A DNA stretch of 64,000 nucleotides from JADJPO01 sp046330955 (GTDB lineage Bacteria > Actinomycetota > Actinomycetes > Actinomycetales > Kineosporiaceae), in assembly GCA_046330955.1 (NCBI GenBank), contig JAXLRT010000001.1, positions 124,001 to 188,000 of the forward strand, read 5' to 3'. Below are positions 27,105 to 36,900 of the stretch, one piece after another. The notes under the pieces are model-generated. The model saw nothing but the letters and a program-made list of their open reading frames with translations, did not search any database and was not told the origin of the DNA. The position numbers and the translations under genes were made by a program. The stretch's first letter is position 1; each line of letters begins with the position of its first letter.

Positions 27105-27110
27105 ACCATA
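27105..27110 (-). promoter_or_regulatory. -10 box (TATGGT) for leaderless PhoD-like mRNA
   Basis: The first base of TATGGT is exactly 12 nt before the A of ATG 27098 on the minus strand. Confidence 0.5.
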
Positions 27111-27116
27111 GGGTGC

Positions 27117-27128
27117 TATCGTCCGATA
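27117..27128. promoter_or_regulatory. possible VapBC operator
   Basis: A short palindrome TATC-GTCC-GATA lies 24 nt before the antitoxin ATG. RHH antitoxins usually repress their own operon through such sites; the repeat is short, so this is a guess from position. Confidence 0.3.
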
Positions 27129-27151
27129 TCATCACTCGTCGGGAGGTGGCC

Positions 27152-27373
27152 ATGGCCAACGTACTCATCCGCAACATCGACGAGGACGACCTCGCCCGGC
27201 TCGACGAACTGGCCGCACGCGCCGGCCTGTCGCGCAACGAGTTCTTGCTGCGCCATCTGCAACAGGCCGCCCGCCGCGACACCGGACCGCTCACGGCGGC
27301 CGACTTCGAGAAGTTCGCGGAGCGCAGTCGCGACCTGCTGGACGAGTCGGTCATGAGGGGCGCCTGGTCGTGA
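27152..27373 (+). CDS. vapB: ribbon-helix-helix antitoxin (VapB/FitA type)
   Basis: The 73-residue protein starts MANVLIRNIDEDDLARLDELAARAGLSR, the ribbon-helix-helix DNA-binding fold, and ends with a tail likely to bind the toxin. GGGAGGTGG precedes ATG 27152. It overlaps the toxin gene as GTGA. The pair forms a type II toxin-antitoxin system in which the antitoxin blocks the nuclease and represses the operon. Confidence 0.85.
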   Translation: MANVLIRNIDEDDLARLDELAARAGLSRNEFLLRHLQQAARRDTGPLTAADFEKFAERSRDLLDESVMRGAWS

Positions 27374-27873
27374 GGAACGGCCGACACTGGCTGATCGACA
27401 CGTCGGCGTTGATCCGGTTGGTGGACAGTCCTGATCTGCCCGAGTGGGCGGACCGGGTGCAGCGCGGGGTCGTTCGGATCGCGCCACAAACGCTGCTGGA
27501 GGTTGGCTTCTCGGCACGCAACGCCGAGGACTGGCGGGCCAACATCTGGGGCAGACCGGTCTCGTTGATGCCCTGGCAGGGCGCCACGCCGGCCAGCGAG
27601 CGACGCGCCCTGGAGGTGCAGGAGTTACTGGTCCAGCGAGGGCATCACCGAGCGCCGTCCGTGCCCGACCTGATGATCGCAGCGATTGCCGAGACCACGG
27701 GGCTGACGGTGCTGCACGTGGACACGGACTTCGAGTTGATCGCCGAGGTCACCCAACAGCCCACGGAGCGCCTGCGCCTGGCCGACTCCGATCGCACCGA
27801 TCACACCGATTCCATCACCGGGACGAGAAACCTCATCGCGGAACGCCGAGACAAGGGACACCGAGATGAGTGA
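27370..27873 (+). CDS. vapC: VapC-type PIN-domain toxin
   Basis: PIN-domain toxins cut specific RNAs. The 167-residue protein shows the acidic residues of the active site in order: IDTSALI, LLEVGFS, VPDLMIA and HVDTDFELIA. A C-terminal stretch of about 30 residues after the PIN core is rich in Asp/Arg and differs from the usual end. It contains a rare TTA codon. GTG 27370 overlaps the antitoxin stop. Confidence 0.85.
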   Translation: MRNGRHWLIDTSALIRLVDSPDLPEWADRVQRGVVRIAPQTLLEVGFSARNAEDWRANIWGRPVSLMPWQGATPASERRALEVQELLVQRGHHRAPSVPDLMIAAIAETTGLTVLHVDTDFELIAEVTQQPTERLRLADSDRTDHTDSITGTRNLIAERRDKGHRDE

Positions 27874-28198
27874 CGTGGACGGCGTGGTCGATCAGCTGGA
27901 GAACGACCGGGCGGCCGTGGCCACCCTGCGGCTGCTGATCGACCCCGCCACGGCGGGTGAGACCGCGCTGGCGCTGCTGCACCGCGACGACCCGCTCGGG
28001 GTGATGTTCCTGCTCGGCGGGCTCCAGAACGCCGGCGCCGACACCCGCGCCGCCATCGAGGGCGCCGCCGCCGAGTACGCCACCGACGCCGCCGCTCGCG
28101 CCACGCTCACCCATCACCTCACGATGGCCCAACGGGCCTCCGATCCGCGCACCGCCCGCACCGCGCGCGAGCTGATCAACATCATCGCCCTGCCCTGA
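27866..28198 (+). CDS. hypothetical protein, 110 aa, downstream of vapC
   Basis: An unrecognised small helical protein rich in Ala, Leu, Asp and Arg, without membrane segments or cysteines. The ATG at 27866 lies inside the vapC 3' end with an 8-nt overlap, and the vapC sequence upstream supplies AAGGGACACCGAG as a ribosome site. It may be a third gene of the toxin operon or an independent gene; the sequence gives no clue to its job. Confidence 0.55.
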   Translation: MSDVDGVVDQLENDRAAVATLRLLIDPATAGETALALLHRDDPLGVMFLLGGLQNAGADTRAAIEGAAAEYATDAAARATLTHHLTMAQRASDPRTARTARELINIIALP

Positions 28199-28243
28199 GG
28201 TAACCGAACCCTCGGCCGCCGGGCCGTTGTCGGTGGCCTCACC

Positions 28244-28249
28244 TAGCCT
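28244..28249 (+). promoter_or_regulatory. -10 box (TAGCCT) for leaderless recQ mRNA
   Basis: TAGCCT begins exactly 12 nt before ATG 28256, with no ribosome site between. Confidence 0.5.
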
Positions 28250-28255
28250 GAGGCC

Positions 28256-30394
28256 ATGACCACCCCGACCCGCCAACTCGCGGACGACGCCCGGCACGCC
28301 CTGCGAACGCTGGTCGGCGGCGCGGCCGGACCGGCGACCGGAACGACGTCGGTCGACTTCCGAGACGGGCAGCTCGAGGCCATCACCGCCCTGGTGCAGG
28401 ACCGCCGGCGGGTGCTCGTGGTGCAGCGCACCGGGTGGGGCAAGTCGGCCGTGTACTTCGTCGCCACCCGACTGCTGCGGGACGCCGGGGCGGGGCCGAC
28501 GCTGATCGTCTCGCCGCTGCTGGCCCTGATGCGCGACCAGATCGCGGCCGCCGGCCGGGCCGGGGTGCGCGCGATGTCGATGAACTCGGCCAATGCCGAG
28601 GAGTGGGGCGCGGTGCGTGAGGCGCTGGCCGCCGACGCCGTCGACGTCCTGCTGGTGAGCCCGGAACGGCTGAACAACCCCCGATTCCGGGAGGAGCAAC
28701 TGCCCGATCTGGCCCGGCGCTGCGGCCTGCTCGTCGTCGACGAGGCGCACTGCATCAGCGACTGGGGCCACGACTTCCGCCCGGACTACCGGCGCATTCG
28801 CGACCTGCTGACCACCCTGCCCGACGGCACTCCGGTGTTGGCCACCACGGCCACGGCGAACGCTCGCGTGGTGACCGACGTGGCCGAGCAGCTGGGCGCC
28901 GGGGGTCGCCAGGTGACCACGCTGCGCGGCGGGCTGGCCCGCGACAGCCTGCGGCTCGGCGTCCTGCCGATCACCACGCCGCACCAGCGGCTGGCCTGGT
29001 TGCTGGCCCACCTCGGCGAACTGCCGGGCAGCGGCATCGTCTACACCCTCACGGTGAGCGCGGCCGAGGACGTCGCCGCGGCGCTGCGTGAGGCCGGCCA
29101 TGCCGTGCAGGCCTACACCGGCCGCACCGACCCCCAGCAACGCGAACAGCTCGAACAGTCGTTGCTGCGCAACGAGGTCAAGGCCCTGGTCGCCACCAGC
29201 GCACTGGGCATGGGCTTCGACAAGCCCGATCTCGGGTTCGTGCTCCACCTGGGGGCGCCCTCCTCACCCGTGGCGTACTACCAGCAGGTGGGCCGCGCCG
29301 GGCGCGCCACCGAACGGGCCGACGTGCTGCTGCTGCCGGGCAGCGAGGACCGCGACATCTGGTCCTACTTCGCCTCGGCGTCCATGCCGCGCCGGCACCA
29401 GGCGGCGGCCGTGATCGAGACCCTGGCCGGCTCGCCCGCGGCGCTGTCGACCGCCGCCCTGGAGAGCGCCGTCGACATCCGGCGCACCCGGCTCGAGCTG
29501 CTGCTCAAGGTGCTCGACGTCGACGGGGCCGTGCAGCGGGTCAGTGGCGGCTGGGTCGCCACCGGCGCCGAGTGGACCTACGACGAGGACCGCTACGCGC
29601 GGCTGACCGCGGCCCGAGAGCGCGAACAGCAGCTGATGCTCGACTACCAGGCCGGCGCCGGCTGCCGGATGCGCTTCCTACAGCAGGCCCTGGACGACGA
29701 GACCGCCGCCGACTGCGGCCGCTGCGACGTCTGCACCAGGCCCTGGTACGACGCCCAGATCCCCACGGCGGCAACGCAGATCGCGCAGCGGCGGCTCGAT
29801 CGGGTCGGGGTCGAGCTGGAACCTCGGGCGATGTGGCCGACCGGTATGGACCGGCTCGGGGTTCCGGTGCGGGGCAAGATCCCCGCGGCGTCGGCGATGG
29901 CCACCGGCCGGACGCTCGCTCGGTTGACCGATCTGGGCTGGGGGCAGCGGGTGCGCCGGTTGCTCGACGAGCCGGACGCCGCTCCCCCACCCTGGCTGGC
30001 CGAGGCCACCATCGAGGTGCTCAAGAGCTGGGACTGGCAGGCCCGACCGGTCGCGGTGGCTGCCGTCCCATCGCGACGCCGCCCGCAGCTGGTCACCGGG
30101 GTGGCCCGGGGGCTGGCCGAGGTGGGCCGGCTGGCCTACGTGGGCACCCTCGACCCGGTGGACGGCGGCCCGACGGGTGAGCCCGGCGGCAACAGTGCCT
30201 TCCGGCTGGCCGGGGTGTGGGGGCGGTTCCAGGTCGGCCCGGCGATGGCCGAGGCCCTGGCCGTCCTCGACGGGCCGGTGCTGCTGGTCGACGACCTCGC
30301 GTCGTCCCGGTGGACCCTGACCGTCGCCGCCGCGGCGCTGCGCGAGGCGGGCGCCCCCGAGGTGTTGCCGTTCCCGCTCGCGGTCGACGGCTGA
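28256..30394 (+). CDS. recQ: RecQ-family ATP-dependent DNA helicase with C-terminal phosphoribosyltransferase-like domain
   Basis: RecQ helicases unwind DNA at stalled forks and during recombination. The 712-residue protein has Walker A RTGWGKSAVYF, the DEAH box VVDEAHCISDWGHDFRPDYR, TATAN and the motif VI region YYQQVGRAGRA. A zinc-binding RecQ-Ct part follows with CRMRF and CGRCDVC. The last 150 or so residues contain VLLVDDLASSRWTLTVAAAALREAGA, which looks like a phosphoribosyl pyrophosphate-binding loop of a type I phosphoribosyltransferase. No HRDC domain is evident. The coupling of helicase and PRTase-like parts is seen in other actinobacteria. Confidence 0.9.
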   Translation: MTTPTRQLADDARHALRTLVGGAAGPATGTTSVDFRDGQLEAITALVQDRRRVLVVQRTGWGKSAVYFVATRLLRDAGAGPTLIVSPLLALMRDQIAAAGRAGVRAMSMNSANAEEWGAVREALAADAVDVLLVSPERLNNPRFREEQLPDLARRCGLLVVDEAHCISDWGHDFRPDYRRIRDLLTTLPDGTPVLATTATANARVVTDVAEQLGAGGRQVTTLRGGLARDSLRLGVLPITTPHQRLAWLLAHLGELPGSGIVYTLTVSAAEDVAAALREAGHAVQAYTGRTDPQQREQLEQSLLRNEVKALVATSALGMGFDKPDLGFVLHLGAPSSPVAYYQQVGRAGRATERADVLLLPGSEDRDIWSYFASASMPRRHQAAAVIETLAGSPAALSTAALESAVDIRRTRLELLLKVLDVDGAVQRVSGGWVATGAEWTYDEDRYARLTAAREREQQLMLDYQAGAGCRMRFLQQALDDETAADCGRCDVCTRPWYDAQIPTAATQIAQRRLDRVGVELEPRAMWPTGMDRLGVPVRGKIPAASAMATGRTLARLTDLGWGQRVRRLLDEPDAAPPPWLAEATIEVLKSWDWQARPVAVAAVPSRRRPQLVTGVARGLAEVGRLAYVGTLDPVDGGPTGEPGGNSAFRLAGVWGRFQVGPAMAEALAVLDGPVLLVDDLASSRWTLTVAAAALREAGAPEVLPFPLAVDG

Positions 30395-30443
30395 GCCGCG
30401 GGGTTGCGAGATTCCGGGGGGTGCATCCGTCATCACGGCGACG

Positions 30444-30449
30444 TACGGT
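30444..30449 (+). promoter_or_regulatory. -10 box (TACGGT) that selects the MoxR start
   Basis: TACGGT starts exactly 12 nt before the second of two adjacent GTG codons (30456), matching the other leaderless starts here and favouring that codon. Confidence 0.45.
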
Positions 30450-30455
30450 CAGGTG

Positions 30456-31901
30456 GTGACGACACCCCAGCCGCCCACCCAACCACCAGCGGGACTGCCC
30501 ACCACCGTCGGCGCGTTGCGCGCCTCCGGCCACGTGCACCGCAGCGTCAAGGACGAGATCCGGCAGAACCTGTTGCACGCGATGCGGGCGGGCTCGGTGC
30601 GCTTCCCCGGCGTGGTCGGCTTCGACGACACCGTGCTGCCGGACCTCGAACGCGCGCTCTTGGCCGGCCACGACGTCGTCCTGCTGGGTGAGCGCGGCCA
30701 GGGCAAGACCCGGCTGATCCGCACCCTGGTCGGCCTGCTGGACGAGTGGACCCCGGTGATCGCCGGCGCCGAACTGCACGAGCACCCCTACGACCCGATC
30801 ACCCCCGCCTCGCGGGCCCGCGTCGCCGACCTCGGCGACGACCTGCCGGTCGCGTGGGTGCACCGCAGCGACCGCTACGCCGAGAAGCTCGCCACGCCGG
30901 ACACCAGCATCGGCGACCTGATCGGTGACGTCGACCCGATCAAGGTGGCCGAGGGACGCACCCTGGGTGACCCGGACACGATCCACTTCGGCCTGGTGCC
31001 CCGCATGCACCGCGGCATCTTCGCCGTCAACGAGTTACCCGATCTGGCCGAGCGGATCCAGGTCGGCCTGCTCAACGTGCTCGAGGAACGCGACGTCCAG
31101 GTGCGCGGCTACGTGGTGCGATTGCCGCTCGATCTGCTGCTGGTCGCCAGCGCCAACCCCGAGGACTACACCAACCGCGGCCGCATCATCACCCCCCTCA
31201 AGGACCGCTTCGGGGCCGAGGTGCGCACCCATTACCCGCTCGACCTCGACGGCGAGGTCACCCTGGTGCGCCAGGAGGCAGCCCTGGCTGCCGAGGTGCC
31301 CGAACACCTGCTCGAGGTGCTGGCCGTCTTCACCCGGGCGGTGCGCGAATCGCCCTCGGTCGACGGTCGCTCCGGGGTGTCGGCCCGGTTCGCGATCGCG
31401 GGCGCCGAGACGGTCGCCGCGGCCGCGCTGCGCCGCTCTGCCCTGCTGGGCGAGCCGGACCCGCCGGTGGCCCGGGTCGGCGACACCGAGACGATCACCG
31501 CCACGCTGCGCGGCAAGGTCGAGTTCGAGGCGGACGGCGAGGGCCGCGAGCTGGAGCTGCTCGACCACCTGTTACGCCGCGCCACGGCCGAGGTCTGGCG
31601 GCGCCGCCTCGGCGGGTTGGACCTGACCGAGCTGGTCGCCGTCGCCGCCGAGAACGCCGTCCTGGCCGGGGACGGCGTCCGCTCGACCGAACTGCTCGGC
31701 CAGTTCGAGCGGGTGCCGGCCCTGGGCGCGCTGCTCACCCGCCTCGGTATGGACGCCGAACCCACCCCCGCCCGGGCCGCCAGCGCCCTGGAGTTCGCCC
31801 TCGAGGGGCTGCACCTGACCCGGCGGCTGGCCAAGGACACCCTGGACGACGGCCGGGTGGTCTACGGCGGGTCCACCCACGGCACCGACGGGCACGACTG
31901 A
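30456..31901 (+). CDS. MoxR/ChlI-type AAA+ ATPase
   Basis: The 481-residue protein has Walker A GERGQGKTR, a sensor-1 motif ASANPEDYTNRGRII and an arginine-rich C-terminal lid. The Walker B equivalent reads IFAVNELPDL, with Asn where most relatives have Asp. Such ATPases pair with VWA proteins and act as chaperones for metal cofactor insertion or complex assembly. The next gene encodes exactly such a partner 2 nt downstream. It contains two TTA codons (around 31035 and 31572). The substrate is unknown. Confidence 0.85.
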   Translation: MTTPQPPTQPPAGLPTTVGALRASGHVHRSVKDEIRQNLLHAMRAGSVRFPGVVGFDDTVLPDLERALLAGHDVVLLGERGQGKTRLIRTLVGLLDEWTPVIAGAELHEHPYDPITPASRARVADLGDDLPVAWVHRSDRYAEKLATPDTSIGDLIGDVDPIKVAEGRTLGDPDTIHFGLVPRMHRGIFAVNELPDLAERIQVGLLNVLEERDVQVRGYVVRLPLDLLLVASANPEDYTNRGRIITPLKDRFGAEVRTHYPLDLDGEVTLVRQEAALAAEVPEHLLEVLAVFTRAVRESPSVDGRSGVSARFAIAGAETVAAAALRRSALLGEPDPPVARVGDTETITATLRGKVEFEADGEGRELELLDHLLRRATAEVWRRRLGGLDLTELVAVAAENAVLAGDGVRSTELLGQFERVPALGALLTRLGMDAEPTPARAASALEFALEGLHLTRRLAKDTLDDGRVVYGGSTHGTDGHD

Positions 31902-31903
31902 CC

Positions 31904-33967
31904 ATGCCCCGCCGACATCGGTACGGCCCCTGGCGGGGCGGCCCCGACCCGCTGGCGCCGCCGTTCGACGTCCGGCACGCGCTGGACGCCCTCGGCGAAC
32001 GGGTACTGGCCGGTGAGGGCCTGCGCGAGGCGTTGCGTGACCTGCTGCGCCGCGGGGTACCGGACGAGGCCGGACGCCGCCAGGGCCTGGACGACCTGCG
32101 CGCCCGAGCGCAGCGGCAGCGGCGGGAGACCTCGCGCCGGGGCCGCTGGGACGGCGCGCTCACCCGGGCCGCGGCCCTGCTCGACCAGGCCCTGGCCGCC
32201 GAACGCGAGGAGCTCGAGAACCGGGCGATCAGTGCCACGGACGAGGCCCAGGCGATGGAGGCGGCCTTCGCCCAGTCGCGGCTCGATGCGCTGCCCCGAT
32301 CGACCGCGGCCGCCGTCCGCGAACTGAGCGACTACCGCTGGAGCTCACCGCGCGCCGAGCAGCTCTATCGCGAGATCCTCGACGAGCTGCGCGGCGAGGT
32401 CATCGACTCCCAGTTCCGCGGCCTGCGGGATGCCCTGCAGAACCTGGGCTCACCCCAGGGCACGGCCTCGATGGCCCGGGTGACCGAGATGCTGCGCGAC
32501 CTGAACGCGTTGCTGGACAAGCACTCTCGCGGTGAGGACACCGCCGAGGACTTCGCCGAGTTCATGAACCGGCACGGCGAGATGTTCCCGGAGAACCCGC
32601 AGACCATCGAGGAGCTGATCGACGCGCTGGCCCGGCAGGCAGCCGCCGGCCAGCGGCTGCTGAACTCGATGTCGCCGCAGCAGCGTGAGGAGCTGGCCGG
32701 CCTGATGGCCCAGGCCCTCGGGGACGGCGAGCTGGCCGCACAGCTGGCCGCCCTCACCGATGCGTTGCGGGGTTTGCGACCCGATCTGGGCTGGAACGGC
32801 TCCGAGCCCTCCCGCGGGCGCAACCCGCTCGGCTACGGCGAGGCCACCGAGGCGCTGGCCGAATTGGCCGACCTGGACGACCTGATCGACGCCCTCGGCC
32901 AGGACCGCCCGGGTGCAACGCTCGACGACATCGACGTCGAACAGGTCGAGCGTGCCCTCGGATCGACTGCGGCACAGGACGTCCGGGCGCTGCAGCAGCT
33001 CGAACGCGAACTGCTCGACCAGGGCTGGCTGACCGGTGGCGCCGACGGGATGCGGCTGACCCCCAAGGCCCTGCGACGGCTCGGCCAGACCGCGCTGCGC
33101 CAGGTGTTCGCCCACCTGGACGCCGGAGGTCGCGGTGACCACGATCAGCAGGACGCCGGCGCCGCCGGTGAGGCCACCGGCGCCTCGCGGCCCTGGGAGT
33201 TCGGCGACAGCCAGCCGCTCGACGTGGTGCGCACCGTCGGCAACGCGCTGCGCCGCAGCGGGCTGCCCACCCCGCGCACGCCGTCGGGGCACACCCCGGG
33301 GCGCCCACCGTCGACGCCGTCGCTGCCCGGCCGCGTCCGGCTGCAGGTGGACGACTTCGAGGTGATCGAGACCGAGCGCCGGGCCAGCGCCACCGTGGCC
33401 CTGTGCGTCGACCTGTCGTTCTCGATGGCGGTCGAGGGCCGGTGGGGTCCGATGAAGCAGACCGCGCTGGCGCTGGCGCACCTGGTGGCGACCCGCTTCC
33501 CCCAGGACGCGCTGCAGATCATCGGGTTCGGCCGGTACGCGGCGCCGTTGTCCACCCTCGAGCTGGCCGGGATCGAACCCGATTACGTGCAGGGGACGAA
33601 CCTGCACCACGCGCTGCACCTGGCCGGACGGCACCTGCGCCGTCACCCGGACGGCGAGAGCGTCGTCCTGGTGGTGACCGACGGCGAGCCCACGGCGCAC
33701 CTGGCCGAGGGCGGTCAGGCGCTGTTCACCTACCCGCCCGCGCGGGCCACGATCCGGGCCACCGTGGCCGAGGTCGACGCGCTGACCCGCTACGGCGCGG
33801 CGATCAACGTGTTCATGCTCGGCGAGGACCCCGGATTGGCCCGGTTCGTCGACGCCCTCGCCCGGCGCAACGGGGGCCGGGTGTTCAGCCCATCGGCCGA
33901 TCACCTGGGCAGCTACGTGGTCAACGACTACCTGCGAGCCCGGCGCGGGCAGCGGGGACGGCGTTGA
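31904..33967 (+). CDS. VWA-domain partner protein of the MoxR ATPase
   Basis: The 687-residue protein has a long helical N-terminal part (about 450 residues) and a C-terminal von Willebrand A domain with an intact metal-ion adhesion site: CVDLSFSM (DxSxS), GTNLHHAL (Thr) and VVTDGEPT (Asp). MoxR-VWA pairs form chaperone complexes comparable to BchI-BchD or RavA-ViaA. It follows the ATPase directly, so the two form one operon. The target complex is not encoded nearby in an obvious way. Confidence 0.87.
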   Translation: MPRRHRYGPWRGGPDPLAPPFDVRHALDALGERVLAGEGLREALRDLLRRGVPDEAGRRQGLDDLRARAQRQRRETSRRGRWDGALTRAAALLDQALAAEREELENRAISATDEAQAMEAAFAQSRLDALPRSTAAAVRELSDYRWSSPRAEQLYREILDELRGEVIDSQFRGLRDALQNLGSPQGTASMARVTEMLRDLNALLDKHSRGEDTAEDFAEFMNRHGEMFPENPQTIEELIDALARQAAAGQRLLNSMSPQQREELAGLMAQALGDGELAAQLAALTDALRGLRPDLGWNGSEPSRGRNPLGYGEATEALAELADLDDLIDALGQDRPGATLDDIDVEQVERALGSTAAQDVRALQQLERELLDQGWLTGGADGMRLTPKALRRLGQTALRQVFAHLDAGGRGDHDQQDAGAAGEATGASRPWEFGDSQPLDVVRTVGNALRRSGLPTPRTPSGHTPGRPPSTPSLPGRVRLQVDDFEVIETERRASATVALCVDLSFSMAVEGRWGPMKQTALALAHLVATRFPQDALQIIGFGRYAAPLSTLELAGIEPDYVQGTNLHHALHLAGRHLRRHPDGESVVLVVTDGEPTAHLAEGGQALFTYPPARATIRATVAEVDALTRYGAAINVFMLGEDPGLARFVDALARRNGGRVFSPSADHLGSYVVNDYLRARRGQRGRR

Positions 33968-33991
33968 GCTGATCGGCGTTGAGCCGATCGG

Positions 33992-36900
33992 GTGACGGGT
34001 GGTCCACTGCCGCTGCCGGGACGTCGACAGAAGAATGTGGCAGGACCACCGCTCATTCGGCATGCGCGGCAACGCGATGGTCGAGTGCAAGCGTGGCGAC
34101 GCCGGCGACGCCTCCTGACGCTCGGCAGTGGGCTGGTGTTCGTCGGTTTGTCCGCACTGTTCTCCTCCCGGGCGCAGGGTGCGTTCACGGCGCAGACCTC
34201 CAACGGCGGGACGACGCTGAGCGCGGCTCAACTGGACGCCTGGGTGCCGACCACGGTCACCACCACCCGGACGACGCCCACCACCTGCCAGGTCAGCTGG
34301 ACCCCTGCAGCCGGGATCCACGCCGGCGCCACCTACGACATCACCGACGGGGTCACCACCTACGCCACGGCCCAAACCGGCACGACAACCACCATCACCG
34401 TCCCCACGACCGCCCTCACCCCGCAGGTCCTCATCCGGTACGGCAGCTGGGTCTCGACCGCCGCCACCACCGCCACCACCCCCTGCACCGGCGTCCCCGA
34501 CGCCCCCACCGGGGTCACCGCCACGCCCGATGACACCCAGGTGACCGCCACCTGGACCGTCCCGACCGACCAGGGCTCCCCCATCACCTCCTACACCGCG
34601 ACCACCAGCCCCGCGTCCCAGACCTGCACCGTCACCGTCCCCGCCGCCCGCACCTGCACCTTCACCGGACTGACCAACGGCCTGACCTACACGATCAGCG
34701 TCACCGCCACCAACGCCAACGGCACCTCCACCCCCGGCACCACCACCACCATCCCCTACCCCAGCTCGATCATGACCGGGGCCAACCTGAAACTCTGGCT
34801 GGACGGCGCCGACCCGGCGACGATGTACGCGACGTCGGCGTGCTCCGGCGCCACCGCCACCACCGCGGTCGGCTGCTGGAAGGACAAATCCACCCAGCTC
34901 AACCACGCCACCCAGACCGTCTCGATCAACCGGCCCTCACTGGCCACGATCAACACCCACCCCGTGCCCTCCTTCGGCGGCGACAGCCTGACCCTGACCG
35001 CCGCCACCCTGCCCACCGCCACCACCGCCTCCACCACCGCCCCTGGTCACCCAACTCACCGACCCCACGCCCGCCACCAGCGGCGCCCGAATCGCGTTCG
35101 GCTGGGGCACCGCCAGCAACGGCGCCGCCCGCGAGATCGGCAAGAACACCACCGCCGCAACCATCGCCATCGGCGCCTGGGGCAACCCCACCACCAGCCC
35201 CGGCAAACTGGACCGCCACCCCCGACATCGTCCTGGCCGAACACGCCACCGCGACCCTGACCGGCTGGCTCAACGGCCGCACCGGCTCCACCCCCACCGC
35301 GACGTCCTTCACCACCGGCACCACCACCGCCGCCCTCGGCCACGACCTGACCGGCACCCGGATCTGGCAAGGCCCCATCGCCGAGGTCATCGTCCTGGAC
35401 ACCACCCTGACCACCAGCCAGCGCCGCACCATCGAGGAATACCTCGCCCGCAAATGGGCCACCACCCTCGCCCCCGCCCCACCCGGAACCCCCACCGGCA
35501 CCACCGGCACCGCTCAAGCCACCCTGTCCTGGACCGCACCGACCTGGGACGGCGGCGCCGCGATCACCTCCTACACCGTCACCGCCTCCCCGGCGGGGCC
35601 TCCTGCACCACCGCCGCCACCTCCTGCACCATCACCGGACTGACCAACGGCACCAGCTACACGTTCACCGTCACCGCCACCAACAGCGTCGGCACCGGAC
35701 CCGCCTCCCCGGCCTCAGCAGGGCTCACCCCCACCGGACCACCCGACGCACCGACAGCCGTGGCTGCCACCGCCTCCACCTCGACCTCCGGACAGGCCGG
35801 CATCACCTGGACCCCACCGGCCAACAACGGCGGGTCCGCGATCTCCTCCTACACCGCCACCGCCACCGCCAGCGGCCAACCGGACGTCACCTGCACCGCG
35901 GCATCCAGCCCCTGCACCCTCACCGGACTCGTCGACGGCATCACCTACACCGCCACCGCCACTGCCACCAACGCCCTCGGCACCAGCGCCGCGTCATCCT
36001 CGACCACGGTGATCACCTACCCCGCCACGATCATGACCGGGGCTGCCACCGAACTGTGGCTGGACGCCGCCGACCCCGCCGCCCTCTACAGCGACACCGC
36101 CTGCACCACCCCCGCCACCCACGGCACCGCCGTCGCCTGCTGGAAGGACAAGACCGCCAACGCCAACCACATCACCCAGTCCACCGCCCAGCAACGCCCG
36201 ACCGTGACCACGATCGGCGCACGCCTGGTGCCCGACTTCGACGGGTACGACGACACCCTGTCCCGCAACACCACCACCATCCCCACCGGAACCAGCTCGA
36301 CGACCAGCCTCATCGTCGCCACCAACACCTCCACCGTCCCGGACAAGGCCGGTGAGCAGGAACTCACCTGGTTCGGCTCGGACTCCGTCCCCGGAACAGC
36401 GCGCTACGTCTACAAGCCCGACCTGTCAGACCAGGTCACCAGCGCGGCCGCCTACACCACCCCCGCCGCGGACGGACCGATCACGTCCGGGGCGCCGTTC
36501 GTCGTGGTCTCCGACTTCGTCTCCGGCAGCAGCTACGGCACCCACTTCAACGGCCGACCCCGCACCTGGCAGACCTACGCCTACAACACCACGGGAACCT
36601 ACTTCGAGGTGAGCTTCCCGGGCCTCACCTGGACCGGACCGATCCAAGAGATCATCGTCTTGAACCAGACGCCGTCCTCGACCGACCTACGCACCCTGCA
36701 GGACTACCTCGCCCGCAAATGGGCCCTCACCATCACCCCCGCGGCTCCGGGCACCCCCACCGCCACCGCCGGCACCGCCCAAGCCAGCGTGTCGTGGACC
36801 GCGCCGTCCTGGGACGGCGGCAACGCGATCACGTCCTACCTCGCCACCGCCTCCCCCGGCGGGGCCTCCTGCACCACCGCCACCACCTCCTGCACCATCA

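Noticed and set aside
32450..34906. 818-residue minus-strand open frame opposite the VWA and FN3 genes
   Set aside because: Very Gly/Arg-rich low-complexity translation, antisense to recognised domains.
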